Assembly: GCA_000433175.1 (NCBI GenBank)
Contig: HF986704.1
Location: 95,091 to 119,008, forward strand
DNA length: 23,918 nucleotides
Direction: 5' to 3'
From: Prevotella sp. CAG:1058
GTDB lineage: Bacteria > Bacteroidota > Bacteroidia > Bacteroidales > Bacteroidaceae
This document shows positions 16,901 to 23,918 of this stretch, one piece after another. The notes beneath the pieces were generated by a model. It made no database searches. It saw nothing but the letters and a program-made list of their open reading frames with translations, and was not told the origin of the DNA. Position numbers and translations under genes: made by a program. Position 1 is the first letter of the stretch. Every line of letters begins with the position of its first letter.

Positions 16901-17221
16901 GAGTACTCCGCTCTTGTATAGCTCAACGCCGCAGTTCAGGGCTGTCTGGCCTCCGAACGAAAGGAGTATTCCATCTGGGCGTTCCTTTTCTATCACACGT
17001 TCGACGAAGTAGGGCTGTACAGGGAGGAAATATATCTGGTCGGCTACGCCTTCAGACGTTTGTACCGTCGCGATATTTGGATTGATGAGAACGGTCTCGA
17101 CTCCTTCTTCCCTTAATGCCTTCAGTGCTTGCGAGCCTGAATAGTCGAACTCGCCGGCTTCTCCTATTTTCAATGCTCCCGAACCAAGAAGCAGAACTTT
17201 CTTTATATCGTTGTATTTCAT
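13991..17221 (-). CDS. carB: Carbamoyl-phosphate synthase large subunit
   Basis: CarB makes carbamoyl phosphate from bicarbonate, two ATP and ammonia channelled from CarA, feeding pyrimidine and arginine synthesis. The 1076 residues match the family. The protein is an internal duplication. The first half opens with [21 protein letters not shown] and the second with [21 protein letters not shown] near residue 560, each followed by an ATP-grasp domain. The oligomerisation region lies between the halves, and the allosteric MGS-like domain occupies about the last 140 residues ([21 protein letters not shown] onward). The start is 72 bases after the carA stop on the same strand. The gene ends at the bidirectional terminator shared with maf. 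Confidence 0.97.
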   Translation of the reverse strand: [1076 protein letters not shown]

Positions 17222-17293
17222 AATGGCTTTTGTTTTTTTGATGTAATCAACAACTTTTATCGGTTACTATGTGCTTTGTGGTAAAGCTGCTCC

Positions 17294-18370
17294 TTATTTA
17301 AGTGCATCGATGAATTTGTCGAACATGAATTCTGTATCAACCGGGCCTGAACATGCTTCGGGGTGGAACTGGCTGGAGAACCAGGGATTAGTTTTGTGGC
17401 GGATTCCTTCGTTGCTGCCGTCGTTCATGTTTACAAACAGTTCTTCCCAATCGTTGCCGAGTGTCGAGCTGTCAACGGCGTAGCCATGGTTTTGGCTTGT
17501 CACGTAACAATGTTCAGTACCAACAAGGCGTACCGGCTGGTTGTGGGAGCGGTGGCCGTATTTCAACTTGTAGATTTTTGCGCCACCGGCTTTAGCCAGC
17601 AACTGGTTACCCATGCAAATGCCGCATATAGGTTTTGTTGATATACTCATCTGGCGGCGTATTATGTTTACAGCGTCTTCACACATGTCGGGATCGCCAG
17701 GACCATTGGCTAGGAATAGGCCGTCGAAATCTATATTTGTGTAATCGTAATTCCATGGCACCCTGATTACTTCGGCACCACGGTCAACCAAACATCTTAT
17801 GATATTGTTCTTGACGCCGCAGTCAACAAGCACGACTTTCTTTCCTGCACCCTCGTTGTAGCGTATAATTTCCTTGCAGCTTACCTGGTCTACAAAGTTT
17901 ACGCCTTCGTAGTTGGCAGTAGGTATATTGTCAGGCTCGTCGTCAAATATGATTTTTCCCATCATGACTCCATGCTCGCGCAGTACTTTTGTCAGTTCGC
18001 GGGTATCTATACCTGTGATTCCCGGAACATGCTCGCGCTTGAGCCATTCGGCAAGGCTTTCTGCTGCATTCCAATGGTTGTATTGTTCACTATAGTCGGC
18101 GACAATTATTGCAGAGGCGTAAATCTTGTCGCTTTCCATGAAAGTAGCAATACCGTTTGACTCTACTGTGAACGGTGGTACGCCGTAGTTACCAACCAAC
18201 GGATATGTGAGTACCATCAACTGGCCTGCGTATGAAGGGTCGGTCAGGCTTTCCGGATAACCCATCATGGCTGTGTTGAATACAACTTCACCTGCCACCG
18301 GATTGTCATAGCCGAATGACTTTCCATGAAACTTCGTTCCGTCTTCCAATACTAAAGTTACATTTCTCAT
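17294..18370 (-). CDS. carA: Carbamoyl-phosphate synthase small subunit
   Basis: CarA is the glutamine amidotransferase subunit that releases ammonia for CarB. From the chosen start it has 358 residues. The N-terminal domain opens with MRNVTLVLEDGTKFHGKSFG, and the C-terminal class I GATase domain has the nucleophile motif GICMGNQLLAKAGGAK and the FHPE histidine-glutamate pair near the end. The frame is open for 12 further codons upstream. Those residues do not resemble CarA, while MRNVTLVLEDG aligns with the usual N terminus. It follows the long PurF-like gene on the same strand, but a strong terminator lies between them and no clear promoter box is seen, so its transcription control is of interest. 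Confidence 0.95.
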   Translation of the reverse strand: MRNVTLVLEDGTKFHGKSFGYDNPVAGEVVFNTAMMGYPESLTDPSYAGQLMVLTYPLVGNYGVPPFTVESNGIATFMESDKIYASAIIVADYSEQYNHWNAAESLAEWLKREHVPGITGIDTRELTKVLREHGVMMGKIIFDDEPDNIPTANYEGVNFVDQVSCKEIIRYNEGAGKKVVLVDCGVKNNIIRCLVDRGAEVIRVPWNYDYTNIDFDGLFLANGPGDPDMCEDAVNIIRRQMSISTKPICGICMGNQLLAKAGGAKIYKLKYGHRSHNQPVRLVGTEHCYVTSQNHGYAVDSSTLGNDWEELFVNMNDGSNEGIRHKTNPWFSSQFHPEACSGPVDTEFMFDKFIDALK

Positions 18371-18453
18371 TTTTTGTCGTGCTTTATAAATGTAATGATG
18401 CAACATTGGTTCCGATAGGCTTTGCTATGGAATCCGCCGAGTGCGTATTTCCT

Positions 18454-18494
18454 GAAAAAAGCCCGACGGACAACACGAGTGCCTGCCGTGGGCT
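18454..18494 (-). terminator. Terminator between the purF-like gene and carA
   Basis: On the minus strand AGCCCACGG pairs with CCGTCGGGCT (one bulged C) and is followed by a run of six T. It lies 22 bases after the stop of the PurF-like gene and about 84 bases before the carA start. It is either the end of the upstream operon or an attenuator controlling read-through into carAB. Confidence 0.75.
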
Positions 18495-18515
18495 TGTACT
18501 GTTATTGGTTGTGAA

Positions 18516-20411
18516 TTAAAATTTTTGTTCAAATTTATAAACATTCTCTATATATTCGATGAATGCTTCATTGACAAGTTTTACACCTCCAGGCGTAGGG
18601 TAGTTGCCTGTGAAATACCAGTCACCCTTGTGGCCGGGAATAGCTTCGTGCAAGCCTTCGATAGACTGGTAAACAAGCTCAACCGGGGTCGTCATGCCGC
18701 TAGGACGAAGCATTTCAATGATTTTCTCATTTATTTCGTTTACTGTAAACGGCTTGTAAATATCCCGTACGCAGTTCCTCATTTCAGATTTAGGCTTCTT
18801 AAGCTCTTCCTTGCATTTATTGTAAGTGTCCTCGATAATGCTGTATAAGCCCCTGTCTTTTAATAATTCAATTGTTGCCCTGAAAACGCAGAACTCTTCA
18901 AGGCTAGGCATGTCTATTCCGTAATAGTCGGGGTAACGTATCTGTGGCGAGCTGCTTACGATGATTATTTTTTTAGGATGCAGGTGGTCGAGTATTTTCA
19001 GGATACTTTCCTTCAATGTCGTACCGCGTACTATGCTGTCGTCAATTATTACAAGATTGTCTTCATAAGGGACTAGTGACTCGTATGTTATGTCATAAAC
19101 GTGTGATGCCAAGTCGTTACGCGATGCTCCTTCCGTAATGAATGTGCGCAGTTTGATGTCTTTCCATGCCACTTTTTCACTTCTTACATATTGATGTAAG
19201 AGTTGCTCAAGCTCTTGGTATGAGGGCTTGTGGTCCATGTTCATTATAAGGTTTATCTTTTGCTCGTTGACATAGCGCTTAAACCCTCCGAGCATTCCAT
19301 AAAAGGCGACTTCGGCTGTATTGGGGATGAATGAGAATACAGTGTGGTCAATGTCATAGTCGACGGCTTTGAGTATGCTGTCGGTCAATTGTTCTCCAAG
19401 TTTTTTCCGTTCCTTGTAGATGTCCCTGTCAGAGCCACGGCTGAAATATATCCTTTCGAATGAACATTTGTAGTCGCCTTTTTGTTCGAGTATACGTTCA
19501 ACGGATGTTTCGCAGTTCTTATTAACGATAAGCGCACATCCGGGTTCAAGTTCGTTTACGTCGTCGCATTCCAAATCAAACGTTGTCTGCATTACGGGAC
19601 GTTCGCTTGCCACGATTACGATTTCATCGTTTTTATACCAGAATGCCGGACGTATTCCCCATGGGTCACGCATTGCAAACATTTCGCCGCTTCCGGTTAT
19701 TCCGCACATTACGTAACCTCCGTCGAAATTGGCCATTGTTGATTTGAGAACATTGCTCATCTTCACATTGTTCTCAATGTATTGTGTTATTTCGCGGTCC
19801 TTTAGGCCTTTTGACTTGGCTTCGACGAAGTTGCGTTCAACTTCACGGTCCAGTCTGTGGCCCATTAGTTCAAGCGTAATATAGCTGTCGCTGTATATTC
19901 TTGGTGATTGCCCTTGCTTCACAAGACTGTCGAAAATCTCATCAATGTTTGTCATGTTGAAATTTCCACATAAGCAAAGGTTCTTGGCCCGCCAGTTGTT
20001 TCTTCTTAAGAATGGGTGTACGTAAGAGAGACCGCTCTTGCCCGTGGTCGAGTAGCGTAGGTGTCCCATATATATTTCACCGGCAAAGGGCAGGTTCTTT
20101 TTCGCATATTCAGCGTCTGAGAGTTTTTCAGGAGTCAAATCCTTGAAATTCCTTTGTACGTTACCGAATATTTCCGTGATAGCATTGGAACCTTCTGCGC
20201 GTTCGCGGAACATGTATTCAGAGCCTGGGTCGGCGTCGAGATTAACGCACGCCATTCCGGCTCCCTCCTGTCCGCGGTTATGTTGCTTTTCCATCATCAG
20301 GTAGAGCTTATTTAGCCCATACATCCATGTTCCATACTTTTGTTGGTAGTATTCCAATGGCTTGAGAAGTCTTACCATTGCAACTCCACACTCATGCTTC
20401 AATGGTTCCAT
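18516..20411 (-). CDS. purF: Long-form amidophosphoribosyltransferase (PurF-like class II amidotransferase)
   Basis: PurF makes phosphoribosylamine from PRPP and glutamine, the first step of purine synthesis. This 631-residue protein starts MEPLKHECGVA. C8 would become the N-terminal nucleophile after a short propeptide is removed, as in other PurF proteins. HNRGQEGAG, RYSTTGKSGLSYVHPF and CGNFNMTN belong to the class II glutaminase domain. The PRPP-binding motif VIIDDSIVRGTT is at about residue 450. Classical PurF is about 470-510 residues. The excess comes from an N-terminal insertion before HNRGQEGAG, longer linkers and an extended C terminus, so this is the long Bacteroidetes form. Whether it is the main purine enzyme or a paralogue cannot be told here. 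It lies 100 bases after glmS. Confidence 0.85.
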   Translation of the reverse strand: MEPLKHECGVAMVRLLKPLEYYQQKYGTWMYGLNKLYLMMEKQHNRGQEGAGMACVNLDADPGSEYMFRERAEGSNAITEIFGNVQRNFKDLTPEKLSDAEYAKKNLPFAGEIYMGHLRYSTTGKSGLSYVHPFLRRNNWRAKNLCLCGNFNMTNIDEIFDSLVKQGQSPRIYSDSYITLELMGHRLDREVERNFVEAKSKGLKDREITQYIENNVKMSNVLKSTMANFDGGYVMCGITGSGEMFAMRDPWGIRPAFWYKNDEIVIVASERPVMQTTFDLECDDVNELEPGCALIVNKNCETSVERILEQKGDYKCSFERIYFSRGSDRDIYKERKKLGEQLTDSILKAVDYDIDHTVFSFIPNTAEVAFYGMLGGFKRYVNEQKINLIMNMDHKPSYQELEQLLHQYVRSEKVAWKDIKLRTFITEGASRNDLASHVYDITYESLVPYEDNLVIIDDSIVRGTTLKESILKILDHLHPKKIIIVSSSPQIRYPDYYGIDMPSLEEFCVFRATIELLKDRGLYSIIEDTYNKCKEELKKPKSEMRNCVRDIYKPFTVNEINEKIIEMLRPSGMTTPVELVYQSIEGLHEAIPGHKGDWYFTGNYPTPGGVKLVNEAFIEYIENVYKFEQKF

Positions 20412-20511
20412 TTGATATTCTAATTTAAATTAAGTGCCACCAAAATGTAGTCAAAACTGCTTTATTTATTGCGTGATTGGCTTCCTTGGCGGCTTACTTA
20501 TTTTTAAATGT

Positions 20512-22356
20512 TTATTCAACGGTTACTGATTTTGCCAGATTTCTTGGCTGGTCAACATTTTTACCTTTGCATACAGCTATGTGGTAAGCCAATAACTGTA
20601 ACGGTATTGTTGCCAATAATGGCTCAAGACACTCACGTGTGTCAGGCAACTCGATTACTTCGTCGACAATCTTGCTTATAGTATTGTCTCCCTTGGTTAC
20701 TAATGCTATGACCTTGCCTTTGCGGGCTTTGATTTCCTGAATGTTGCTTAAAACTTTTTCATACATCGAATTACGTGTGGCAATGACTACAACAGGCATG
20801 TCAGAGTCTATTAACGCTATCGGCCCGTGTTTCATTTCCGCAGCTGGATATCCTTCGGCATGTATGTAGCTTATTTCTTTAAGTTTCAACGCACCTTCAA
20901 GTGCTACGGGATAATTGTATCCACGTCCAAGGTACAAGAAATTTCTCGCGTATGTGAAGATCTTACTTAGTGATGCTATTCTGTCGTTGAGCTTAAGTGT
21001 CTCTTCCATTTTCTTTGGAATGGCGTTAAGCTCTTTGACTATCTCTAAGTATGTATCATTGCTTACAGTTCCCTTTACTCTCGCCAAGGCCAATGCAAGC
21101 ATGGTCAGCACTGTAACCTGTCCAGTGAAAGCTTTAGTCGATGCAACACCTATTTCAGGTCCGACATGTATGTACGAACCTGTGTCTGTGGAACGTGGTA
21201 TGCTTGCTCCGATAACGTTGCATATTCCATATATGAATGCACCGTTTTCCTTTGCTAGTTTTACGGCGGCTAATGTGTCTGCCGTTTCTCCGCTTTGTGA
21301 TATGGCTATTACGACATCATTAGCCGACACGACAGGATTCCTGTACCTGAATTCGCTCGCGTATTCCACCTCGACAGGTATGCGGCAAAGCTTCTCTATT
21401 ATTTGCTTGCCAATAAGGCCCGCGTGCCATGACGTTCCGCATCCGACGATTATTATCCTTTTAGCTGATAGAAGCTGTTTCCTATAATCAATTACTGCGC
21501 TTAAAACAACATTCGTACCTTCAACATTCACGCGTCCACGCATGCAGTTTTTCAAACATTCGGGTTGCTCGAATATTTCTTTCAGCATGAAGTGTGGGTA
21601 TCCGCCTTTTTCGATCTGTCCCAGGTCTAGGTCTATGGTTTGGATTTTAGGACTTAATTCACGGTTGAAGATATTGACGACTTTAAGTTCCTCGCCTTTT
21701 TTCATTACGGCGATACTGCCATCTTCCGGATAAACAACTTTATCTGTATATTCTATTATAGGGCTGGCGTCTGATGCCAGGAAAAATTCGTTGTCGCCAA
21801 TTCCTATGACTAATGGACTTTGTCTGCAAGCCGCAATAATCTGGTTGGGTTCCCGCTTGTCCAACAAAGCCACGGCGTATGCTCCGATAACCTCATGTAA
21901 TGCAAGCTGGACGGCAGCAAGCAGGTCTATGTTCTTTTTTGTCTGAATATATTCAATCAGTTGCACCAAGACTTCTGTATCAGTGTCTGAACGGAATGTC
22001 AGGCCTTTGCTTTGGAGCTTCTTTTTAAGGTCGGCATAATTCTCGATAATGCCGTTATGGATTATCGCCAGTGTCTTGGATTCGGAATAGTGCGGGTGTG
22101 CGTTTATTGACGACGGTTCGCCGTGTGTAGCCCAACGCGTGTGTGCTATACCTACTGTCCCTGAAACATTCTTGTCTTTGCAGAATGAGTCAAGGTCGGC
22201 AACTTTGCCTTTTGTCTTATATACATTAAGAGTACCGTCATGGCTTAATAAGGCCATGCCGGCACTGTCGTATCCCCTATATTCAAGTCTTCCAAGTCCT
22301 TTAATGAGAATCGGGTATGCCTCTTTCTCACCTAAATAACCGACGATTCCACACAT
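20512..22356 (-). CDS. glmS: Glutamine-fructose-6-phosphate aminotransferase (isomerizing)
   Basis: GlmS converts fructose 6-phosphate and glutamine to glucosamine 6-phosphate, the entry to UDP-GlcNAc, peptidoglycan and LPS. The 614 residues match the family. The protein begins MCGIVGYLGE with the catalytic Cys2, then RLEYRGYDSAGMA and HTRWATHGEPSSINAHPH in the class II glutaminase domain (about 1-240). Two SIS sugar-isomerase domains follow (for example GCGTSWHAGL, SQSGETADT and GRGYNYPVALEGALKLKE), and the C-terminal motif is PRNLAKSVTVE. It starts 10 bases after the stop of the polysaccharide export lipoprotein gene, so the two are almost certainly co-transcribed. No glmS ribozyme fits into that gap. 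Confidence 0.97.
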   Translation of the reverse strand: MCGIVGYLGEKEAYPILIKGLGRLEYRGYDSAGMALLSHDGTLNVYKTKGKVADLDSFCKDKNVSGTVGIAHTRWATHGEPSSINAHPHYSESKTLAIIHNGIIENYADLKKKLQSKGLTFRSDTDTEVLVQLIEYIQTKKNIDLLAAVQLALHEVIGAYAVALLDKREPNQIIAACRQSPLVIGIGDNEFFLASDASPIIEYTDKVVYPEDGSIAVMKKGEELKVVNIFNRELSPKIQTIDLDLGQIEKGGYPHFMLKEIFEQPECLKNCMRGRVNVEGTNVVLSAVIDYRKQLLSAKRIIIVGCGTSWHAGLIGKQIIEKLCRIPVEVEYASEFRYRNPVVSANDVVIAISQSGETADTLAAVKLAKENGAFIYGICNVIGASIPRSTDTGSYIHVGPEIGVASTKAFTGQVTVLTMLALALARVKGTVSNDTYLEIVKELNAIPKKMEETLKLNDRIASLSKIFTYARNFLYLGRGYNYPVALEGALKLKEISYIHAEGYPAAEMKHGPIALIDSDMPVVVIATRNSMYEKVLSNIQEIKARKGKVIALVTKGDNTISKIVDEVIELPDTRECLEPLLATIPLQLLAYHIAVCKGKNVDQPRNLAKSVTVE

Positions 22357-22366
22357 AAATTTATCG

Positions 22367-23164
22367 TTATCTTAGTACGTTGACAACCAATGAGGCTACA
22401 GATGTAACAACACTTAATACTGAGAACCATATTGTAACGCTTGAACCGATGGCTGAGTTTTGTGCTTGTACCTTGTTAGGCTCAACGTATATGTAGTCGT
22501 TTTGCTGTAGATAATAATAAGGTGAATTAATAAGGTTCGCGTCATTCAAGTTTATTCTGTGGAATGACTTCTGGCCTGTCGAATCTTCACGCATCAGCAG
22601 TACATTCTCGCGCCTGCCGTATATCGTAAGGTCACCAGCTCTTGCCAATGCTTCCATTATACTGATTTTTTCCTGGTCCACGACGAATATTCCCGGTGAT
22701 TTTACCTCACCAGCTACAGCTACCTTGAAACTGGCCATCTTCACGGTTACAATCGGGTTTTCGCTCTTAGACATGTATGGTAGGATGTTTTCTTTTATCC
22801 GGTTTTCGCATTGGCGTTTTGTCAAGCCTCCGACTTTTACCTTTCCTACTACGGGGAAGTTTATGTAGCCATCGTTGTCTACAAGGTAGGTTTGCAAGGC
22901 GCCGGCTCCGGTATATAATGTTCCTGTCGTATTCAAAGTGTTGGTTACAGACAAGTTGAAAGGCATTGATGCCTTGGGGTCTGTAGTGCTTACTGTTATG
23001 GTAAGCAAGTCTTTAGGCATGATTCTTGCATCGAAAAGACCTTTCGATGCTGACAAGTCAATTGTGTCGGCATTTTTAAAATAAGCAATGTTTTTACCGC
23101 TGCCACAACTTCCTAGAAGCAGGCACAGTACGGCGGACGCTACTAAACCTAGTATCTTTTTCAT
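22367..23164 (-). CDS. Polysaccharide biosynthesis/export lipoprotein (Wza-type)
   Basis: This is an outer-membrane polysaccharide export (OPX) protein of 265 residues. It has a lipoprotein signal peptide with lipobox LLGSC (C20 lipidated). The Poly_export domain is at about residues 45-140 (LFDARIMPKDLLTITVST and DNDGYINFPVVGKVKVGG), followed by one SLBB-like domain from about 145 (FKVAVAGEVKSPGIFVVDQEKISIMEALARAGDL). A C-terminal hydrophobic helix at about 240-262 resembles the membrane-crossing helix of Wza. Such proteins form the exit channel for capsule or exopolysaccharide. The partner Wzc-like kinase and glycosyltransferases are not in the window. It heads the run with glmS and has a strong promoter. 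Confidence 0.92.
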   Translation of the reverse strand: MKKILGLVASAVLCLLLGSCGSGKNIAYFKNADTIDLSASKGLFDARIMPKDLLTITVSTTDPKASMPFNLSVTNTLNTTGTLYTGAGALQTYLVDNDGYINFPVVGKVKVGGLTKRQCENRIKENILPYMSKSENPIVTVKMASFKVAVAGEVKSPGIFVVDQEKISIMEALARAGDLTIYGRRENVLLMREDSTGQKSFHRINLNDANLINSPYYYLQQNDYIYVEPNKVQAQNSAIGSSVTIWFSVLSVVTSVASLVVNVLR

Positions 23165-23198
23165 AATTTGAGTGTTGTGATAAAATCGTAAAACTTTG

Positions 23199-23230
23199 CA
23201 AAAATACTTTTATTTTCCGAGATTCACAAA
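23199..23230 (-). promoter_or_regulatory. Bacteroidetes-type promoter of the export-lipoprotein/glmS operon
   Basis: On the minus strand TTTG (23227-23230), 20 bases and TATTTTTG (23199-23206) match the consensus exactly. Transcription should start near 23192, about 28 bases before the lipoprotein ATG. It is the best promoter match in the window. Confidence 0.78.
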
Positions 23231-23250
23231 TATTTAAAAACAAAATGCTT

Positions 23251-23297
23251 TAAAAAAGCCCCTTTTGCTGAATTGCGGGGTTCAGGCAAAAGGGGCT
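23251..23297 (-). terminator. Rho-independent terminator of uxaC
   Basis: A perfect 12-bp stem (AGCCCCTTTTGC at 23257-23268, complement at 23286-23297) extends inward through CTGAA/TTCAG with one bulge. On the minus strand it is followed by six T. It lies 21 bases after the uxaC stop and just upstream of the promoter of the next operon. Confidence 0.87.
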
Positions 23298-23317
23298 CAT
23301 ATAAATAAGTTCGCTTG

Positions 23318-23918
23318 TTAAAATTTAAAATAGTTCTTCGCGTTGTAATAACTTATGTCTTCAACCATTCTGTATAATGATTCTTTGTCGTCAGGCAGCA
23401 GGCCTTTTTCCACATCGTTGCCGAGCAGGTTACATAGCAGACGGCGGAAATATTCGTGGCGTGGGTAAGACAGGAACGAACGGCTGTCTGTGAGCATGCC
23501 AACGAAGCGGCTTAACAGTCCGAGTACCGAGAGTGCGTTCATCTGTCTTGTCATGCCGTCAAGCTGGTCGTTGAACCACCAGCCGCTACCGAACTGGATC
23601 TTGCCTGGGCATGAGCCGTCCTGGAAGTTGCCGAGCATGGTGGCTATAACTTCGTTTGCACATGGATTCAGCGTATATAATATGGTCCGGGTCAGTTTGC
23701 CTTTTGCATTCAGATTGTCGAGGAAATGGCTCATAGCCTTTGCCGTATTGAATTCGCCTATTGAGTCGAAGCCTGTGTCTGGACCGAGCTTTTTGAACAT
23801 GAGGCTGTTGTTGTCGCGTATGGCTCCGTAATGGAACTGTTGTGTCCAGTCGCTTTCGTAGTCCATTTCAGCAAATACGGTGAGCATGCAGTGCTTGAAC
23901 TGGCGTATCTCGAGTTCA
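23318..23918 (-). CDS. uxaC: Uronate isomerase, C-terminal part (cut by window edge)
   Basis: UxaC interconverts D-glucuronate/D-fructuronate and D-galacturonate/D-tagaturonate. About 199 C-terminal residues of a protein that is normally about 470 long are visible. The frame continues upstream to the last base, so the internal ATG at 23887 is not the start. Family landmarks are MDYESDWTQQFHYGAIRDNN, LGPDTGFDSIGEF, KIQFGSGWWFNDQLDG and GMLTDSRSFLSYPRHEYFRRLLC, where TDSRS carries the conserved metal-site aspartate. The terminator just downstream shows it is the last gene of its transcript. Its product D-tagaturonate is also the end product of the predicted L-galactose operon elsewhere in the window. 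Confidence 0.95.
   Translation of the reverse strand, partial: ELEIRQFKHCMLTVFAEMDYESDWTQQFHYGAIRDNNSLMFKKLGPDTGFDSIGEFNTAKAMSHFLDNLNAKGKLTRTILYTLNPCANEVIATMLGNFQDGSCPGKIQFGSGWWFNDQLDGMTRQMNALSVLGLLSRFVGMLTDSRSFLSYPRHEYFRRLLCNLLGNDVEKGLLPDDKESLYRMVEDISYYNAKNYFKF

Noticed and set aside
18371..18406. Twelve-residue N-terminal extension of CarA
   Set aside because: MRNVTLVLEDG at the internal ATG matches the usual CarA N terminus, and the extension has no CarA-like residues.
22357..22366. glmS ribozyme upstream of glmS
   Set aside because: Only 10 bases separate glmS from the previous stop codon, far too short for the ribozyme.

Overview
The window looks like the chromosome of a Bacteroidales bacterium, most likely a Prevotella- or Bacteroides-type gut or oral anaerobe. 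The evidence is the protein families (a TonB-dependent receptor with an N-terminal carboxypeptidase-regulatory-like domain, a long PurF-like amidotransferase next to carAB, an outer-membrane polysaccharide export lipoprotein) and several promoters matching the Bacteroidetes sigma-ABfr pattern (TTTG or TTG, about 20 bases, TAnnTTTG). Gene density is high and every gene looks intact, apart from one cut by the right edge. I see no rRNA, tRNA, CRISPR array, phage, transposase or integrase.

Layout, left to right. (1) 56-2621, minus strand: lplA-gcvT-gcvH, a lipoate ligase with two glycine-cleavage components, from a good promoter at about 2698-2730. (2) 2622-3256: about 635 bases without a gene, holding the lplA promoter, a structured repeat and a terminator. 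(3) 3257-7577, minus strand: aldo/keto reductase, lactonase, FucP-like permease and zinc dehydrogenase. This is the gene order of the L-galactose pathway known from Bacteroides vulgatus, which yields D-tagaturonate. A perfect 17-bp inverted repeat lies between its first two genes. (4) 7751-11192, minus strand: a TonB-dependent receptor preceded by a GNAT/FemAB-like protein. (5) 11315-13770, plus strand: nitroreductase, DUF2520 dehydrogenase-like protein, KdsC-type phosphatase and Maf pyrophosphatase, tightly packed. (6) 13771-13990: convergent intergenic region with a second copy of the structured repeat and a bidirectional terminator. (7) 13991-23164, minus strand: polysaccharide export lipoprotein, glmS, long purF-like gene, carA, carB. 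Three of these use glutamine amide nitrogen, for amino sugars, phosphoribosylamine and carbamoyl phosphate. (8) 23318-23918, minus strand: the C-terminal part of uronate isomerase uxaC.

How they fit together: the L-galactose genes and uxaC both feed D-tagaturonate into hexuronate catabolism, although they sit 16 kb apart. LplA probably supplies the lipoyl group of GcvH. The glmS/purF/carAB cluster is core biosynthesis. The least explained items are non-coding: an 89-base element present twice in the same orientation, whose hairpin changes by compensatory base pairs, and the long perfect palindrome inside the L-galactose operon.
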